From Desmodus rotundus (Eukaryota; Chordata; Mammalia; Chiroptera; Phyllostomidae), in assembly GCF_022682495.2 (NCBI RefSeq), contig NC_071392.1, forward strand, positions 73,182,097 to 73,246,096: a stretch of DNA of 64,000 bases, written 5' to 3'. The notes under the pieces are model-generated. The model was not told the origin of the DNA. It made no database searches and saw nothing but the letters and a program-made list of their open reading frames with translations. Made by a program: the position numbers and the translations under genes. Below, in pieces: positions 46,965 to 59,310 of this stretch (the stretch's first letter is position 1; each line of letters opens with the position of its first letter).

Positions 46965-49704
46965 AAGAAGCTGGTTCTTTGAAAAGATAAACAAAATCGA
47001 CAAGCCTTTAAGTAGGCTTATCAAGAAGAAAAGAGAGAGGATCCAAATAAACAGAATTAGAAATGAAAGTGGAGAGATTACAACTGATACCACAGAAATA
47101 CAAAGGATCGTAAGAAATTACTATGAAGACCTATATGCTAAGAAATTTGAAAACCTAGATGAAATGGACACATTTCTAGAAAAATATAATCTTCCAAAAC
47201 TGACTGAAGAAGAAGCAGAAAACCTGAACAGACCAATATCAGCAAAGGAAATTGAAGCAGTCATCAAGAAACTCCCATCACACAAAAGCCCTGGACCAGA
47301 TGGTTTCACAGGAGATTTCTACAAAGCATTTAAGGAAGAGCTAACCCCTATCCTTCACAGACTATTCGAAAAAATCCAAACTGATGGAAGACTCCCAAAC
47401 TCTTTTTATGAAGCCAACATCATCCTAATCCCAAAACCAGATAAAGACACAATGAAGAAAGAAAACTTCAGGCCAATATCGCTGATGAACATAGACGCTA
47501 AAATTCTCAACAAAATATTAGCAAACCGCATCCAGCAATATATTAAAAAGATCATCCACCATGACCAAGTGGGATTCATCCCAGGGATGCAAGGATGGTA
47601 CAATATTCGCAAATCAATAAACATAATACATCACATCAACAACAGCAAAGACAAAAATCACATGATCATATCAATAGATGCAGAAAAAGCATTCGATAAG
47701 ATACAGCACCCATTTCTGATAAAAACACTCAGCAAAGTGGGAATAAAGGGAGCAGTCCTCAACATAATTAAGGCCATATATGAGAGACCTACAGCCAACA
47801 TCACATTCAATGGACAAAAACTTAGAGCTTTCCCACTAAGATCAGGAACAAGACAAGGATGCCCTCTCTCACCACTCCTATTCAACATAGTATTGGAAGT
47901 CCTAGCCACAGCAATCAGACAAGAACAAGAAATCAAAGGCATCCAAATTGGAAAGGAGGAAATGAAACTGTCACTGTTTGCAGATGACATGATAGTGTAC
48001 ATGGAAAACCCTATAGACTCCACTCAAAAACTACTCGACCTAATAAATGAATTTGGCAAAATAGCTGGATACAGAGTCAATACCCAGAAATCAAAGGCAT
48101 TCCTGTACACCAACAGCGAAACTGCAGAAACACAAATCAGGAAAAAAATCCCATTCGATATAGCAACAAGAAAAATAAAGTACCTAGGAATAAACCTAAC
48201 CAAGGAGGTAAAAGACCTGTACTCAGAAAACTACACAACACTGAAGAAAGAAATTAAGGAAGATACAAACAAATGGAAGCATGTACCATGTTCATGGATT
48301 GGAAGAATTAACATCATCAAAATGGCCATACTACCCAAAGCAATTTATAGATTCAATGCAATCCCTATTAGAGTACCCATGACATATTTCACAGATATAG
48401 AACAAACATTGCAGAAATTCATATGGAACCATAAACGACCCCGAATAGGTGCAGCAATTTTGAGAAAGAAGGACAAAGCAGGAGGTATCACAATACCTGA
48501 TATCAAACTGTATTACAAGGCCACGGGAATCAAAACAGCCTGGTACTGGCATAAAAACAGGCACATAGACCAATGGAACAGAATAGAGAGCCCAGAAATA
48601 AACTCAAATCTATACGATCAATTAATATTTGACAAAGGAGGCAGGAGCATAAAATGGAGCAAAAACAGTCTCTTCAACAGATGGTGTTGGGAGATCTGGA
48701 CAGCTACGTGCAAAAAAATGAAACTCAATCACCAACTTACGCCATACACGAAAATAAACTCAAGATGGATAAAAGACTTAAATATAAGCCGTAACACCAT
48801 AAAAGTCCTTGAGGAAAACATTGGCAGGAAAATCTCAGACATTCCACGCAGCAACATCCTCACAGACACATCCCCTAAAGCAAGGGACATAAAGGAAAGA
48901 ATAAACAAATGGGACCTCATCAAAATAAAAAGCTTCTGCATGGCTAAAGAAAACAGCACCAAATTACAAAGAGAACCAACAATATGGGAAAACATATTTG
49001 CCAATGATACCTCAGACAAGGGCCTGATCTCCAAAATATATAAAGAACTCACATGACTCCACTCCAGGAAGACAAACAACCCAATTAAAAAATGGGCAAA
49101 GGACTTGAACAGACACTTCTCCAAGGAAGACATACAGAAGGCCCAGAGACATATGAAAAGAGGCTCAGCATCACTAGCCATCAGAGAGATGCAAATTAAA
49201 ACCACAATGAGGTATCATCTCACACCAGTCAGAATGGCCAACATAAACAAATCCACAAACAAATGTTGGAGAGGATGTGGAGAAAAGGGAACCCTCGTGC
49301 ACTGTTGGTGGGAATGCAGACTGGTGAGGCCACTGTGGAAAACAATATGGAATTTCCTCAGAAAACTAAAAATGGAACTGCCCTTTGACCCAGTAATTCC
49401 GCTGCTGGGATTATACCCTAAGAACCCTGAAACACCAATCCAAAAGAACCTGTGCACCCCAATGTTCATAGCAGCACAATTTACAATAGCCAAGTACTGG
49501 AAGCAACCTAAGTGCCCATCAGCAAACGAGTGGATCCAAAAACTATGGTATATTTACACAATGGAATTCTACGCAGCAGAGAGAAAGAAGGAGCTTATAC
49601 CCTTTGCAACAGCATGGATGAAACTGGAGAGCATTATGCTAAGTGAAATAAGCCAGGAAGTGAGGGACAAATACCATATGATCTCACCTTTAACTGGAAC
49701 ATAA
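46965..49704 (+). pseudogene. L1 ORF2p, reverse transcriptase and C-terminal domain
   Basis: Reverse transcriptase signatures are present: [53 protein letters not shown] and the catalytic FADD at 47977-47988. The cysteine-rich C-terminal motif lies near 49264-49320 ([16 protein letters not shown]). One in-frame stop, TGA at 49054-49056, interrupts the frame. The same position in the inverted L1 (near 20863) reads CGA, so this stop is a CpG to TpG change. The frame then stays open to 49704. The endonuclease domain is missing, so the copy cannot retrotranspose. Confidence 0.92.
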
Positions 49705-49774
49705 GCAATAGAAGGAAAAAGCAAACAAAATATAACCAGAGACATTGAAGTTAAGAACAACGTAACAATAGCAA

Positions 49775-49801
49775 GGGTGGGGGTGGGGGGTGGGGGCGGG
49801 G
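49775..49801 (+). other. G-quadruplex-prone tract in the L1 3' UTR
   Basis: Five closely spaced G runs of three to six, separated by single T or C bases (GGGTGGGGGTGGGGGGTGGG and onward). Very short loops favour a stable parallel quadruplex. It is on the L1 sense strand; the GRM8 transcript carries the C-rich complement. Confidence 0.85.
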
Positions 49802-50008
49802 ACAGTGGGTAGAGGGGATTACAGGAACTAGTATAAAGGACACATGAACAAATCCAAGGGGGAGGGTGGAGAGGGGGGAGGGAAGTGGGTTCACCTGGGG
49901 TGGGGTGAAGGGATGGGGAGAAAAGGCATACAACTGTAATTAAATAACAATTAAAAAAAAATAAAAATAAAAAAATAAAAAAATAAAAAAAATAAAAAAA
50001 AAAAAGAA

Positions 50009-51180
50009 ACAGGGAGTTGGGACATATGGTCACCCAGCTCTCCTTGTGACTATGCCAAGCTCAAAACAGTTCTTCAGCCACAGGTGTTATACACAATGCC
50101 CTGATGAAAGGCAATCAGATGTCTTCATCTGTTTCTCTCCACCCTTGAGGTCTGTGTAATTCCCATCTCCTTCATAGAGACTTTCTCGATCCCTCAAGAC
50201 CTTTTTGTCATCACTGACCCCAAGACCTAAAACGAGCAGTAGACATTTGGCCTCCACATTCTTACTCTTCCTTGTAGCAGTAATTGGTTCACCACCCTAA
50301 GTGACTCCAAACAACTTGACAGCAAACTTCTTACTCATAATTGCATTTTCCTAAACATCAAGCAAGGGTCCTTGCACATAGCAAACATGTAATAAATATT
50401 TTTGATGAAATGTCATCATCAATTCTAAGCTGATACTCAAGTTGTTGGCCCTTAAAATATTTACTTAGGAATGACATTAACCATAAAAGGAGGAAATTCA
50501 TAAATCATTTGTGACAATCAAAGATCTTGAGTCATGCAAATTTGAAATCACTCACCTGCTTCCGCACCTAAAGATTTTCTCCACATACATATTACACATC
50601 AAAAGTTCCTAATATGAAAATGTACATTCATGTTTTCTGAGAAAACTTTTTTCTTAAAACTTTCACTTGAACCTTTCTGTATGCAATGATTTCTGGTTTT
50701 ATTTTATAGATTTATTTATTAAATAAAATAAATTCTAAGCATTTATTAAGTAAAATTAAAATCCCCTATCACCCATTCTCCATATCCCAGTGCTGTTCTA
50801 TAGAATTAACAGGCTTGGGCAGATTTTTTGCTTTTTTATTTTTGCTATTCTTTAGCACACTGGTATCTCTAGAGTGAGCAACTTCAGACTCTATCTGTTG
50901 ACTACTCAGAGTAAAAGCTGAACACTTTAGTGTGTTTGCACAACTCCTATCTCTATTGACCCTCCTGACTCACCTCCTAAGTTTCTGGTATATCACTATT
51001 AACTTAACAGTACATTTACTTTTACTTTGGTAGTGAAATGAACATTTCTGTATTTTGTTTCTAAATTCATTTTAACAAGGTAAGACCAAAGCAAAAGTAA
51101 TGTTGTATTGTGGCTACTAAATGCTACTCCCTTCAGATTCATCCAAGAACATGACTGGACTTACAAAGAAATGAATATTA
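50009..51180. other. GRM8: Unique intron sequence, no gene seen
   Basis: Ordinary intron sequence. A short MIR/L2-like ending lies near 50365-50415 (CCTTGCACATAGCAAACATG). Confidence 0.6.
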
Positions 51181-51389
51181 TTTTTTAAGATTATATTTAT
51201 TTATTTTTAGAGAGAGAGGAAGGGAGTAATAAAGAGAGGGACAGAAACATCAATGTGTGGTTGCCTCTTGCACACCCCTGACTGGGTACCTGGCCTACAA
51301 CCCAGGCATGTGCCCTGACTGGGAATCCAACTGATGACCCTTTGGTTCATAGGCTTGCACTCAATCCACTGAGCGACAGCAGCCAGGGA
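51181..51389 (-). mobile_element. Bat VES-type SINE, subfamily A, antisense
   Basis: TTTTTTAAGATTATATTTAT start, CCCAGGCATGTGCCCTGACT inside, GAGCGACAGCAGCCAGGGA end. Confidence 0.92.
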
Positions 51390-51512
51390 TAGAAAAAAAT
51401 ATAATTATTAAAACTCTACATTTTGAAGGGCAATTAGACACTAGGGTCTAATATATTCTTTTACAATTTGTTTTTAAATTTCTTCATTTCTTCTAAGTCA
51501 TGTAATTGCCAC

Positions 51513-53330
51513 TGTTTTTTAAATTATATTTTATTGATTATGATATAACAGTTGTCTCAATATTGCCTCCTTTGCCCCCCACATCCAGCACTCACCACAA
51601 CCTCAGGCAATCCCCACACCACAGTTCATGTCCATGGGTCTTGCATACAAGTTATTTGGCCACTCCATTTCCTATACTGTACTTTGCATCCCCATAGTTA
51701 TTCTGTAACTAACTATTTGCACTTCTTAATACCCTCACCTCATCATCCATTCCCATACAGCACCCTCCCATCTGGCAACCATCAAAATGCTCCTCATATC
51801 CATCCATGATTTTGTCTCTGTTCTTCTTGTTGTTTGTTTGATTTTTAGATTCAATTGTTGATAGATGTGTATTTATTGCCATTTTATTGTGCATAGTTTT
51901 GATTTTATTTTTCTTTTATAAGCCCCTTTAACATTTCATATAATAATGATTTGGTGATGATGAACTCCTTTAATTTTTTTCTTGTCTGGAAAGCTCTTTA
52001 TCTGCCCTCCAATTCTAAATGATATCTTTGCTGGGTAGAACAATCTTGGCTGTAGCTTCTTGCCTTTCATGACCTTGAATATTTCTTGACAGTTCCTTCT
52101 AGCCTACAAAGTTTCTCTCAAGGAATCAGCTGACAGTCTTATGGGAACTCCCTTGTAGATAACTAACTGCTTTTCTCTTGCTGCTTTTAAGATTCTCTCT
52201 TTAATCTTTAACCTTTGGCATTTTAATTAGGATGTACCTTGGAGTAGACCTCTTTGCATCCATCTTGTTTGGGATTCTCTATGCTTCTTGGAGTTGCATG
52301 TCTATTTCCTTCATCAAATTAGGGAAGTTTTCTTTCATTGTTTTTTCAAATAGATTTCCAATTTCTTGCTTTCACTTATTCTGGCACCCCTATGATATGA
52401 ATGTTGAAATGCTTGAAGTTGTCCCTGGAGTTGTGTACACTATCCTTGTTTTTGTTTTTTTCGATTCTCTTTCCTTCTTGTTGCTCTGATTGGTTGTTTT
52501 TTTCTTCCTTATGTTCCAAATCATTGATTTGATTCTCGGTTTCATCCACTCTACTGTTGTTTCCATGCAAATTGTTCTTTATGTCAATTAGTATAGTCTT
52601 CATTTCTTACTGTATCCTTTTTATGCTGTTGAGATCCTCACTAAGTTCCTTGAGCATCCTTATAACCAGTGTTTTGAACTCTGCATCTGATAGATTGCTT
52701 ATCTCCATTTTGTTTAGCTCTTTTTCTGGAGTTTTAATCTGTTCTTTCATTGGGCCATGTTTCTTTGTCTCCGCCCTTTGGTAGCCTTCCTGTGTTTGTT
52801 GATATAACCTCCCTTATCACCTAAGCTGAGTACTCAAGGTGTGCCTTTCTTGTGGGCTGAGTACTCCTTCCTCTTGTAGGTGAGACTTGATTGCTGTTGG
52901 CAGATCAATGGGAGGGATGTACCCAGGCCAGTCAGCTGCAAGGACTTGCTGTGACCACTGACCACCAACCTCATCCCTCTGTGGAGGACGAGCTGTGCAG
53001 GGGCAGGGTGCTGGTGCTCCAATGTGGTGTATAGCTGTCCACTGGGTGTACAGGCCCTGGGGTTTCCTGGGTGGTGCAGGCCAAGGTCAGCCCCATCTCG
53101 TGTTTTGCCCAGGGCCACCCTGCATGAGCTATAAAGCAATCTGAAATGACTGTTACCTGTGTTGGGCTTGGGAGATGGCTGCTACTTTTGCTGGGCTTGG
53201 AGGTTCCCAGAGAAGCCAAGTTGTGAATCTAGGCTGTCTATTGCTAGTGCTGGGCCTGGGGCCACTTAACAAGAGGTAGGGGGACCTACCGGTTGAAAAC
53301 CCCAAGTTTTCATCCACTACACAAGGACTT
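51513..53330 (-). mobile_element. HAL1-4: older half-LINE-1, antisense, long 5' region
   Basis: The 3' UTR complement (TTCATGTCCATGGGTCTTGC) is followed directly by ORF1 complement (AATCAGCTGACAGTCTTATG, CACCCCTATGATATGAATGT) and then a GC-rich 5' region (about 52800-53330). No ORF2 is present. The 5' region does not resemble the HAL1-1/HAL1-2 5' UTR, so it belongs to an older subfamily. ORF1 is broken by many changes. Sequence up to about 53960 may be a further old L1/HAL1 5' part (GGCTGGCTATACAATTTTAA), which is uncertain. Confidence 0.75.
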
Positions 53331-56300
53331 TTGATGAACCCATTTTGTGTCTACCCATATCTCAGCAGATATGCTTTTTTGTTGTTGTTGGACTACATCT
53401 AGAGTAATTCATGCATAAGATATGTAGGCATCAGATTTTCTGAGTCACATACAGTTTTAGTCTCACAATTGATAGTTTGGCTGGCTATACAATTTTAAGT
53501 TTAAAATACTTTTCCCTTAGAAGTTCTTGCTCTTTGCTCTCTAGAATTCAGTGTTGCATATCAGGTTTGATTACCATTCCTCTTTCCCTCTTAAAGCCTT
53601 AGGATTTTCTCTCAATTAGTGAAATGTTACTAGATGTGTAGCCCTTTAAATTGTCAGAGTTATCTTTCTTTAGTGTGTGAAATCCTTCTCCCTTTATTTT
53701 TTTTAGGTATTTTCTTCCTCTTCTTTTTCTCTGTTTCTTCTCAGATGTTTATTAAATATACACTGGGATCCTGCATCCATGCTCAATGTGTTCTAACTTT
53801 TCCTCATATTTTCTATTTTCATTTTTCTTCTTTTCATTTTGGTTCTACCTTTTCTTTTACCCTTCAGAGCACTGCTCTTTAGCCCTAGCCACCCTATGTT
53901 TCAGTTTATTTGTTCAGCTTTTCATTTTCACATTCATACTTTAAATTTCCAGATCATATTTTTATTCTTTGCTTAATGTTTTCCATAGTAATGTGTACAT
54001 GTGTGTATGTTCAATATTATCTTGATTCTCTCTTGAAGTGGTAATTAAAATTCTGTTTTTTAAAAATGATCTTGTATTTTTTGAATTACCTCTGGTTTAG
54101 CTTTTTGTGGAATTTCTGGCTTTTAAAAATTATGCTATTTGTTTTCTACAGTTATCATGACATTTTTGGTTGTTAATGTATAATTATAATTGAAGGACCA
54201 AGTTTATTGATAAGGATGAATTATCAATGTTCCTTGGATAGGAAAAAAGATGATGGGCTTGTGTCAAATCAGTGATTATCATGCCTGAGTGGCTTCTCCT
54301 AGGGATGCATTGATATAGGCAAGCAAGTGGCTGGGGATCCAACCCTGGAGGAACTTATTCTCAGAGTTGAGAAATTTATCATATTTCCCTCCTGTGTAGA
54401 TTCTGTATTTTCTATTTCCCATTTGTCTGTACCTGCCTAAAATAAAATTATTTCAAATTCTGCTCTGTTTCTCTCTCAGTGCCTTACTTATTCCCCACAC
54501 TAGAAGTATAAGATAATTTTACCATCAGATGATTCCCATTATTTAGAATAGAACTCTGTAATTTTAACCTGTACTCTTTCTACATGTAAAGTCAGAGCAG
54601 AGAGGGGAAGTGAGGTTCTTAACTGGCCCAGTTATTTTGAAATGTGGCTCTTTAAATAATTTTCTTGATTGTCACTCAGTGCCTGCTTCAGATATTTATG
54701 TTAGCTTTAGGGTTAGAAATTATTTAGGATTTCCATGGTAAGAACCACTTACATCTCTTTGGCTGTGCTTCCCCACTTTAAATTTCTCTATATAGCAGAC
54801 CCATTTGACTTATTCTTAGGGATTGTCTCAGATTGTTTTACCTAATGTTGGTTCTGAAAATAATATGATCTCTCTCTCTCTCACTCTTTTTCTTTCTTCA
54901 CCTCTCCATCCTTCTTTCCTTCTATTTTTTCTTTTTCTTTTATTTCTTCCTTAAAAATTTTATTGTCACCTTAGAGTGAAGGGATATATATGATTGGGCC
55001 AGCCCATATCTTGAACTGAAAGCTAGACTGATATATATATATATCTTTTAATGATGCAAATAAATATGCTTACATTTATTTTAAATAGCCTCAAATTTGT
55101 ACTAATTTTTTGTTAAATATTGTTCTACATTTTGGGACATGTGGTACTAATCCATGTGATTTAGCACTGAGATTTTTTTTTTTTAATTCCCAACATAAAA
55201 ATATGTTTTGGTAACAGCCAAAATAAACTATTTACTTGCAATCTGCTCTTGCTGGCACCCTGTGTGCTGCATAAGATATAAGCATCGTTGAATCATAGGA
55301 AATGGAATTTGAAGTTATATAAGGAAATTAGTCACTACATCATTCTGTATGGTCTGCAGTCAGGGGTGTCCTAATGTTCTGTCTATGTAGAAAAAAATAT
55401 GTCTACTTGTGTGACATTCTCCTAAACATTTTGAAATAGTCACAGTCATTACTGACCCTGAAAATATTCATGTTTTAATCTTAATCAGGTCCAGGATTCT
55501 AACATTTTCAATCATATTAAGAAAGTTAAACCATTTAGTTCTAGGAGTAAGTTCCCAGGTTGATTAATTGTCTAGTAAATTAAATTATTGTAATTCAGGC
55601 ATAAAACCTTAAACCTCTTTAAACTCAGTTTTAATTTAAAAAAGATGAATGTGAAAATACCACAATCCCACCAACTGTTTGAGTAGTTCTAGGCTCCACA
55701 GATTCCTCAAAGCCCCAGAATGAAGGGTCATGGAGTCTAAGCAAAGTTCATTGAGCAAATATTTCTTTGTGTTATCAAATAAGATAGGTATCCCCCAAAA
55801 GAATTGCCCTAAATATATAAGTAGGTAATTTTCTATAGTGGTAACATATATCACAACTGGAAACAAAGTAAGTCTAGCAAAGGCAACATTCCCTAAGAGA
55901 GCTAATTAACAGGCTTGCTTCCATTGTGCCTTAAAATCCCTTTATTTCACTTTTTTCTTCTATATCTTCAGAAGCATGTGATTTTAACTGAATGTACAAA
56001 TTAGACTTTTTTCTTTTCCTGTTGTTTTTTCTTTTCTCTTTTTTAAATTTGTTTTTTCCCTTCCAGAGTTGATTGCCACTGTCTGGTATGATGATTTTTG
56101 CCTAGTACACTATCTACCCCAATGTTGAAAATAGTTCTATAACTATAGTGAGACATCATGAAACCTTCAAAAAGATCCACTTCAAATGACTATAAGCTGA
56201 CAAGGAAAGAAAATGCTATACAGTTTACAACAATTGCAAACACACAAGATGGCTATTAATAATCATCTCTACTTCCCACCACTCTAAGGAAGTAAACACA

Positions 56301-58439
56301 TGTTAGGGAGCAGGATTGGCTAGAAACTAACTCTAGTCTGACCTGTTCTGAAAATCACTTCCATCGTTGTCCAGGTCACGTTGACACTCTTACTCCAGTT
56401 TGCTCAGGCTGTTCTTTCCTTATCTGGACTATTACTTAAAAAGCAGGAGTTTTATTTATTATTTTCAGAATTATCTCTTTTACAAATCTTGTTAGAGTTA
56501 TCAATTTAAAAATTTTAACTTAAATATTTCAGCAATTGCTTTCTGATGACACTTTGCCTCTTCCAGTTTTTTTCTGCTAAATAGATGAAGGCAATTATAT
56601 ATATTTAGGAAGAACTCAGTAAGAACTCTCTTTTCTCTTTCTCCTACTGCTTTCTCCTACTGTCTCCCTCTTTAACTGCAGTAATCTATATGACCTACAC
56701 TCTCAGGGAAGCCCCTTTTTTTGCAATAACCCTTCCAGTGGGGTACTGCACAGGCATGGTCTAAATGGCTGAAGGAATCGAGGGAATTATGTGGGTAAGT
56801 TTGAATGTATTCAGTCATTAAACAAATGTGATTTGAGAACATATTCTGGCCTGGTTTTATGCTAGGTGCCAAAAATGAAATGGTGAGCAAGCCAAATAAG
56901 GTATTTGCCCTCATGAAAAATAGTCTTACAGGAATAATAGTCAACATTTATTGATTGCCTATTATGTGCTAAATAGGCCTCATGACTAATATGTACACTT
57001 ACCATGAGGTCTGTTATATAAATACACCATAACAAGACAAGAGGAGGAGGTTTTCATGTGTTGGTTTGTTTGTTTCTTTTTAATTTAAAGTTAATCATCT
57101 TCTTGCCCTTTCCTACATGATATGAACTCAGATTTGCTCTAGTTTGAGAATAGGGCTGAGTGAGGTTGCAGGTGACTGTTTTACATTGGTTACTTTTTCT
57201 CAGCTTGTCTAGCAGAGTCAGCATTTGATTCCAAGCCCTTCTACTTCAGAGCCCATGCTCCTCCTAATTCCACTCATCCATTTCTGCATTCCTAGACTCT
57301 GCTGGCCTTCAATATTCAAATGCAAGGCAAGGGAGCAAGGGAGGAATGACATTATAAAGTTATTTAGATAATCAGATTAATTTCCTTTGCTTTGTGTATT
57401 TTTGATAGAATTAAGTTCCTTTAAAAAGGAACTATAATAGTTCCTTTTTGCATTTCTCCCTAAATATTTAGCAGTCCCATTTCAGAATAAGAGATGATGA
57501 CAAAATTTGTAAAATAAGTGTCCATGGCCTATTACTTAAATGAGATACTATTTTTCAGAAAAAAATGTAATGAGAGTCACTATAAGATGTATATATAACA
57601 TTCCCATTATGCTAGTCTAATTTAAGCCATATATATTAGCATTTATATTAGTATGTGTTATTGTACAAGGTATTCCATTCACTTATTCAATGGGCACTTA
57701 TTCAGAGTGTAGTAACATAGAAGGATCTATGTTGAGAGACATATCCATTCAGATACACTCATACATCAGTCAGACACTGCTTACCCTCCACGAATTTATA
57801 CAAGATTCCATTTAACAATTAGAGGAGGAAATAAAGTGGTGGGACTGAACAAGGGGAGGAGTCTAAGATGACTCCCAGGCATCTGACTTGAGCTACTGGA
57901 CAGAGGCTGCATGATGCACCCAGGGGGTGAGGAAGAAAGGCTGGCTGGGGACATCCCAGGGTGTTGGCGTTGTTGAGTTTTATTTTCTTTTCCACTTTGA
58001 GGGTGTTTGATTTTGTTTCCATCTGACACTGCATCTGAAGCAGCGTGCTCACCAGAGCCTGGCAGTGTCATAACCCTTTTCTGACAAGCTTGGTTTTATG
58101 AGACCAATTATAGATGGTAAAATATGTATTTAAGAGATTTTGTTGTCATCACAAAAACCCCCAACCATCCCTGATGATTCTTTTTCTGACTATTATATTA
58201 ATTAAATTTTAATCTTTTGTCTTTTCAGCACAATTATGAGAGTGTTAGTCAATTTCCATGCCTCGGAATGCCCACCCTTCCTTCACACTATTTTTCTACA
58301 TGAAAAGAAAAAGTGCATTTATATGATGACCTAGTAGAATGTAGCAGTAAGCACAGAGCTAATAAATGATGTCATTAAGATCTATTGAAATATACATGAT
58401 TCATCTTGATTTCAAATTCTGGAAAAAAGGAATATGCAG
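53331..58439. other. GRM8: Long intron stretch, no gene recognised
   Basis: Five kilobases, mainly AT-rich and unique. A polypyrimidine tract occupies 54868-54955. An L2-like sense piece is at about 56800-56940 (ATGCTAGGTGCCAAAAATGA) and another at about 57810-57960 (AGTCTAAGATGACTCCCAGG). No exon of GRM8 or of another gene was seen. Confidence 0.5.
54868..54955. repeat. Polypyrimidine (TC-rich) tract
   Basis: A (TC)n run followed by TTTCTTTCTTCACCTCTCCA and TTCCTTCTATTTTTTC. On the GRM8 transcript strand it is purine-rich. Confidence 0.9.
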
Positions 58440-59310
58440 AAATTAAAAACAATCTAATTTAAGAATGGGCAAAGGACATGAACAGACATTTCTCTAAAGA
58501 GGACATACAGATGGTCAACAGACATATGAAAAATGCTCAACATCACTAATCGTCAGAGAGATGCAATTTAAAACCACAATCAGATATCATCTCACGCCTG
58601 TCGGAATGGCTGTCATCAATAAATCAACAAACAAGTGCTGGCGAGGATGTGGAGAAAGGGGGCCCTAGTGCACTGTTGGTGGGAATGCAGACTGGTGCAG
58701 CCACTGTGGAAAGCAGTATGGGATTTCCTCAAGAAATTAAAATGGCACTGCCTTTTGACCCAGCAATTCCACTTCTGGGAAGATATCCTAAGATTCCAGA
58801 AACACTGATCAGAAAGACTATCTGTGCCCCACCGTTCATGGCAGTGTTACTTACAACAGCCCAAGTGCCCATCAGTAGATGAGTGGGTAAAAAAGCCGTG
58901 ACACATTTACACAATGGAATTCTACATGGCTGTAAACATGAAGGGACTCTTACCCTTTGTAACGGCATACATAGACCTAGAGAATATTATGCTAAGCAAA
59001 ATAAGTCAGTCAGAGAAAGACAAGTACCATATGATCTCACCCATATGTGGAATTTAATGAGCAAGACAAACTGATGAACAAAATAAAACCAGAGGCATGG
59101 ATATACGGAACAGATTGACAGATCTCAGAAGGGAGGTAGGTGGGGGTGGGGGGACTGGAAGAGATTAACCATAAAGAACATATATGCATAACCCATGGAC
59201 ACAGAAACAATGTGGCTAAGAGGAAGGGCGGGGACTGCGGGGAGGACGGCAAAGTGGGGTGGGAGATATGTGTAATATTGTCAACAATTTTAAAAACTTT
59301 TATCACTGAG
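58440..59310 (+). mobile_element. Older L1 3' part, sense
   Basis: Starts near TAAGAATGGGCAAAGGACAT and continues with TGCACTGTTGGTGGGAATGC, TTGACCCAGCAATTCCACTT and CACAATGGAATTCTACATGG, the end of ORF2. A diverged 3' UTR (GGTGGGGGTGGGGGGACTGG) follows. The frame is broken several times and the 3' end differs from the young bat L1, so it is an older subfamily. Confidence 0.88.

Larger units (their letters stand above)
46965..50008 (+). mobile_element. 5'-truncated L1, 3 kb, nearly unbroken ORF2 part
   Basis: Enters L1 at the region just before the reverse transcriptase ([20 protein letters not shown]), runs through RT and the C-terminal domain to a stop at 49702-49704, then the 3' UTR and an (A)nT tail at 49955-50008. 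Endonuclease, ORF1 and 5' UTR are absent. It is antisense to GRM8. No target-site duplication could be identified. It is the best-preserved L1 in the window. Confidence 0.93.

Noticed and set aside
49569..50033. 154-codon minus-strand proline-rich frame
   Set aside because: It is the complement of the purine-rich L1 3' UTR. The same kind of frame appears opposite the other L1 and HAL1 tails.
9193..51389. Regularly recurring about 200-base repeats as an array such as CRISPR
   Set aside because: They are dispersed SINE insertions in both orientations, kilobases apart, with their own target duplications.
54868..54955. Polypyrimidine tract as a splice acceptor
   Set aside because: It lies on the plus strand, opposite to GRM8, with no exon following it.
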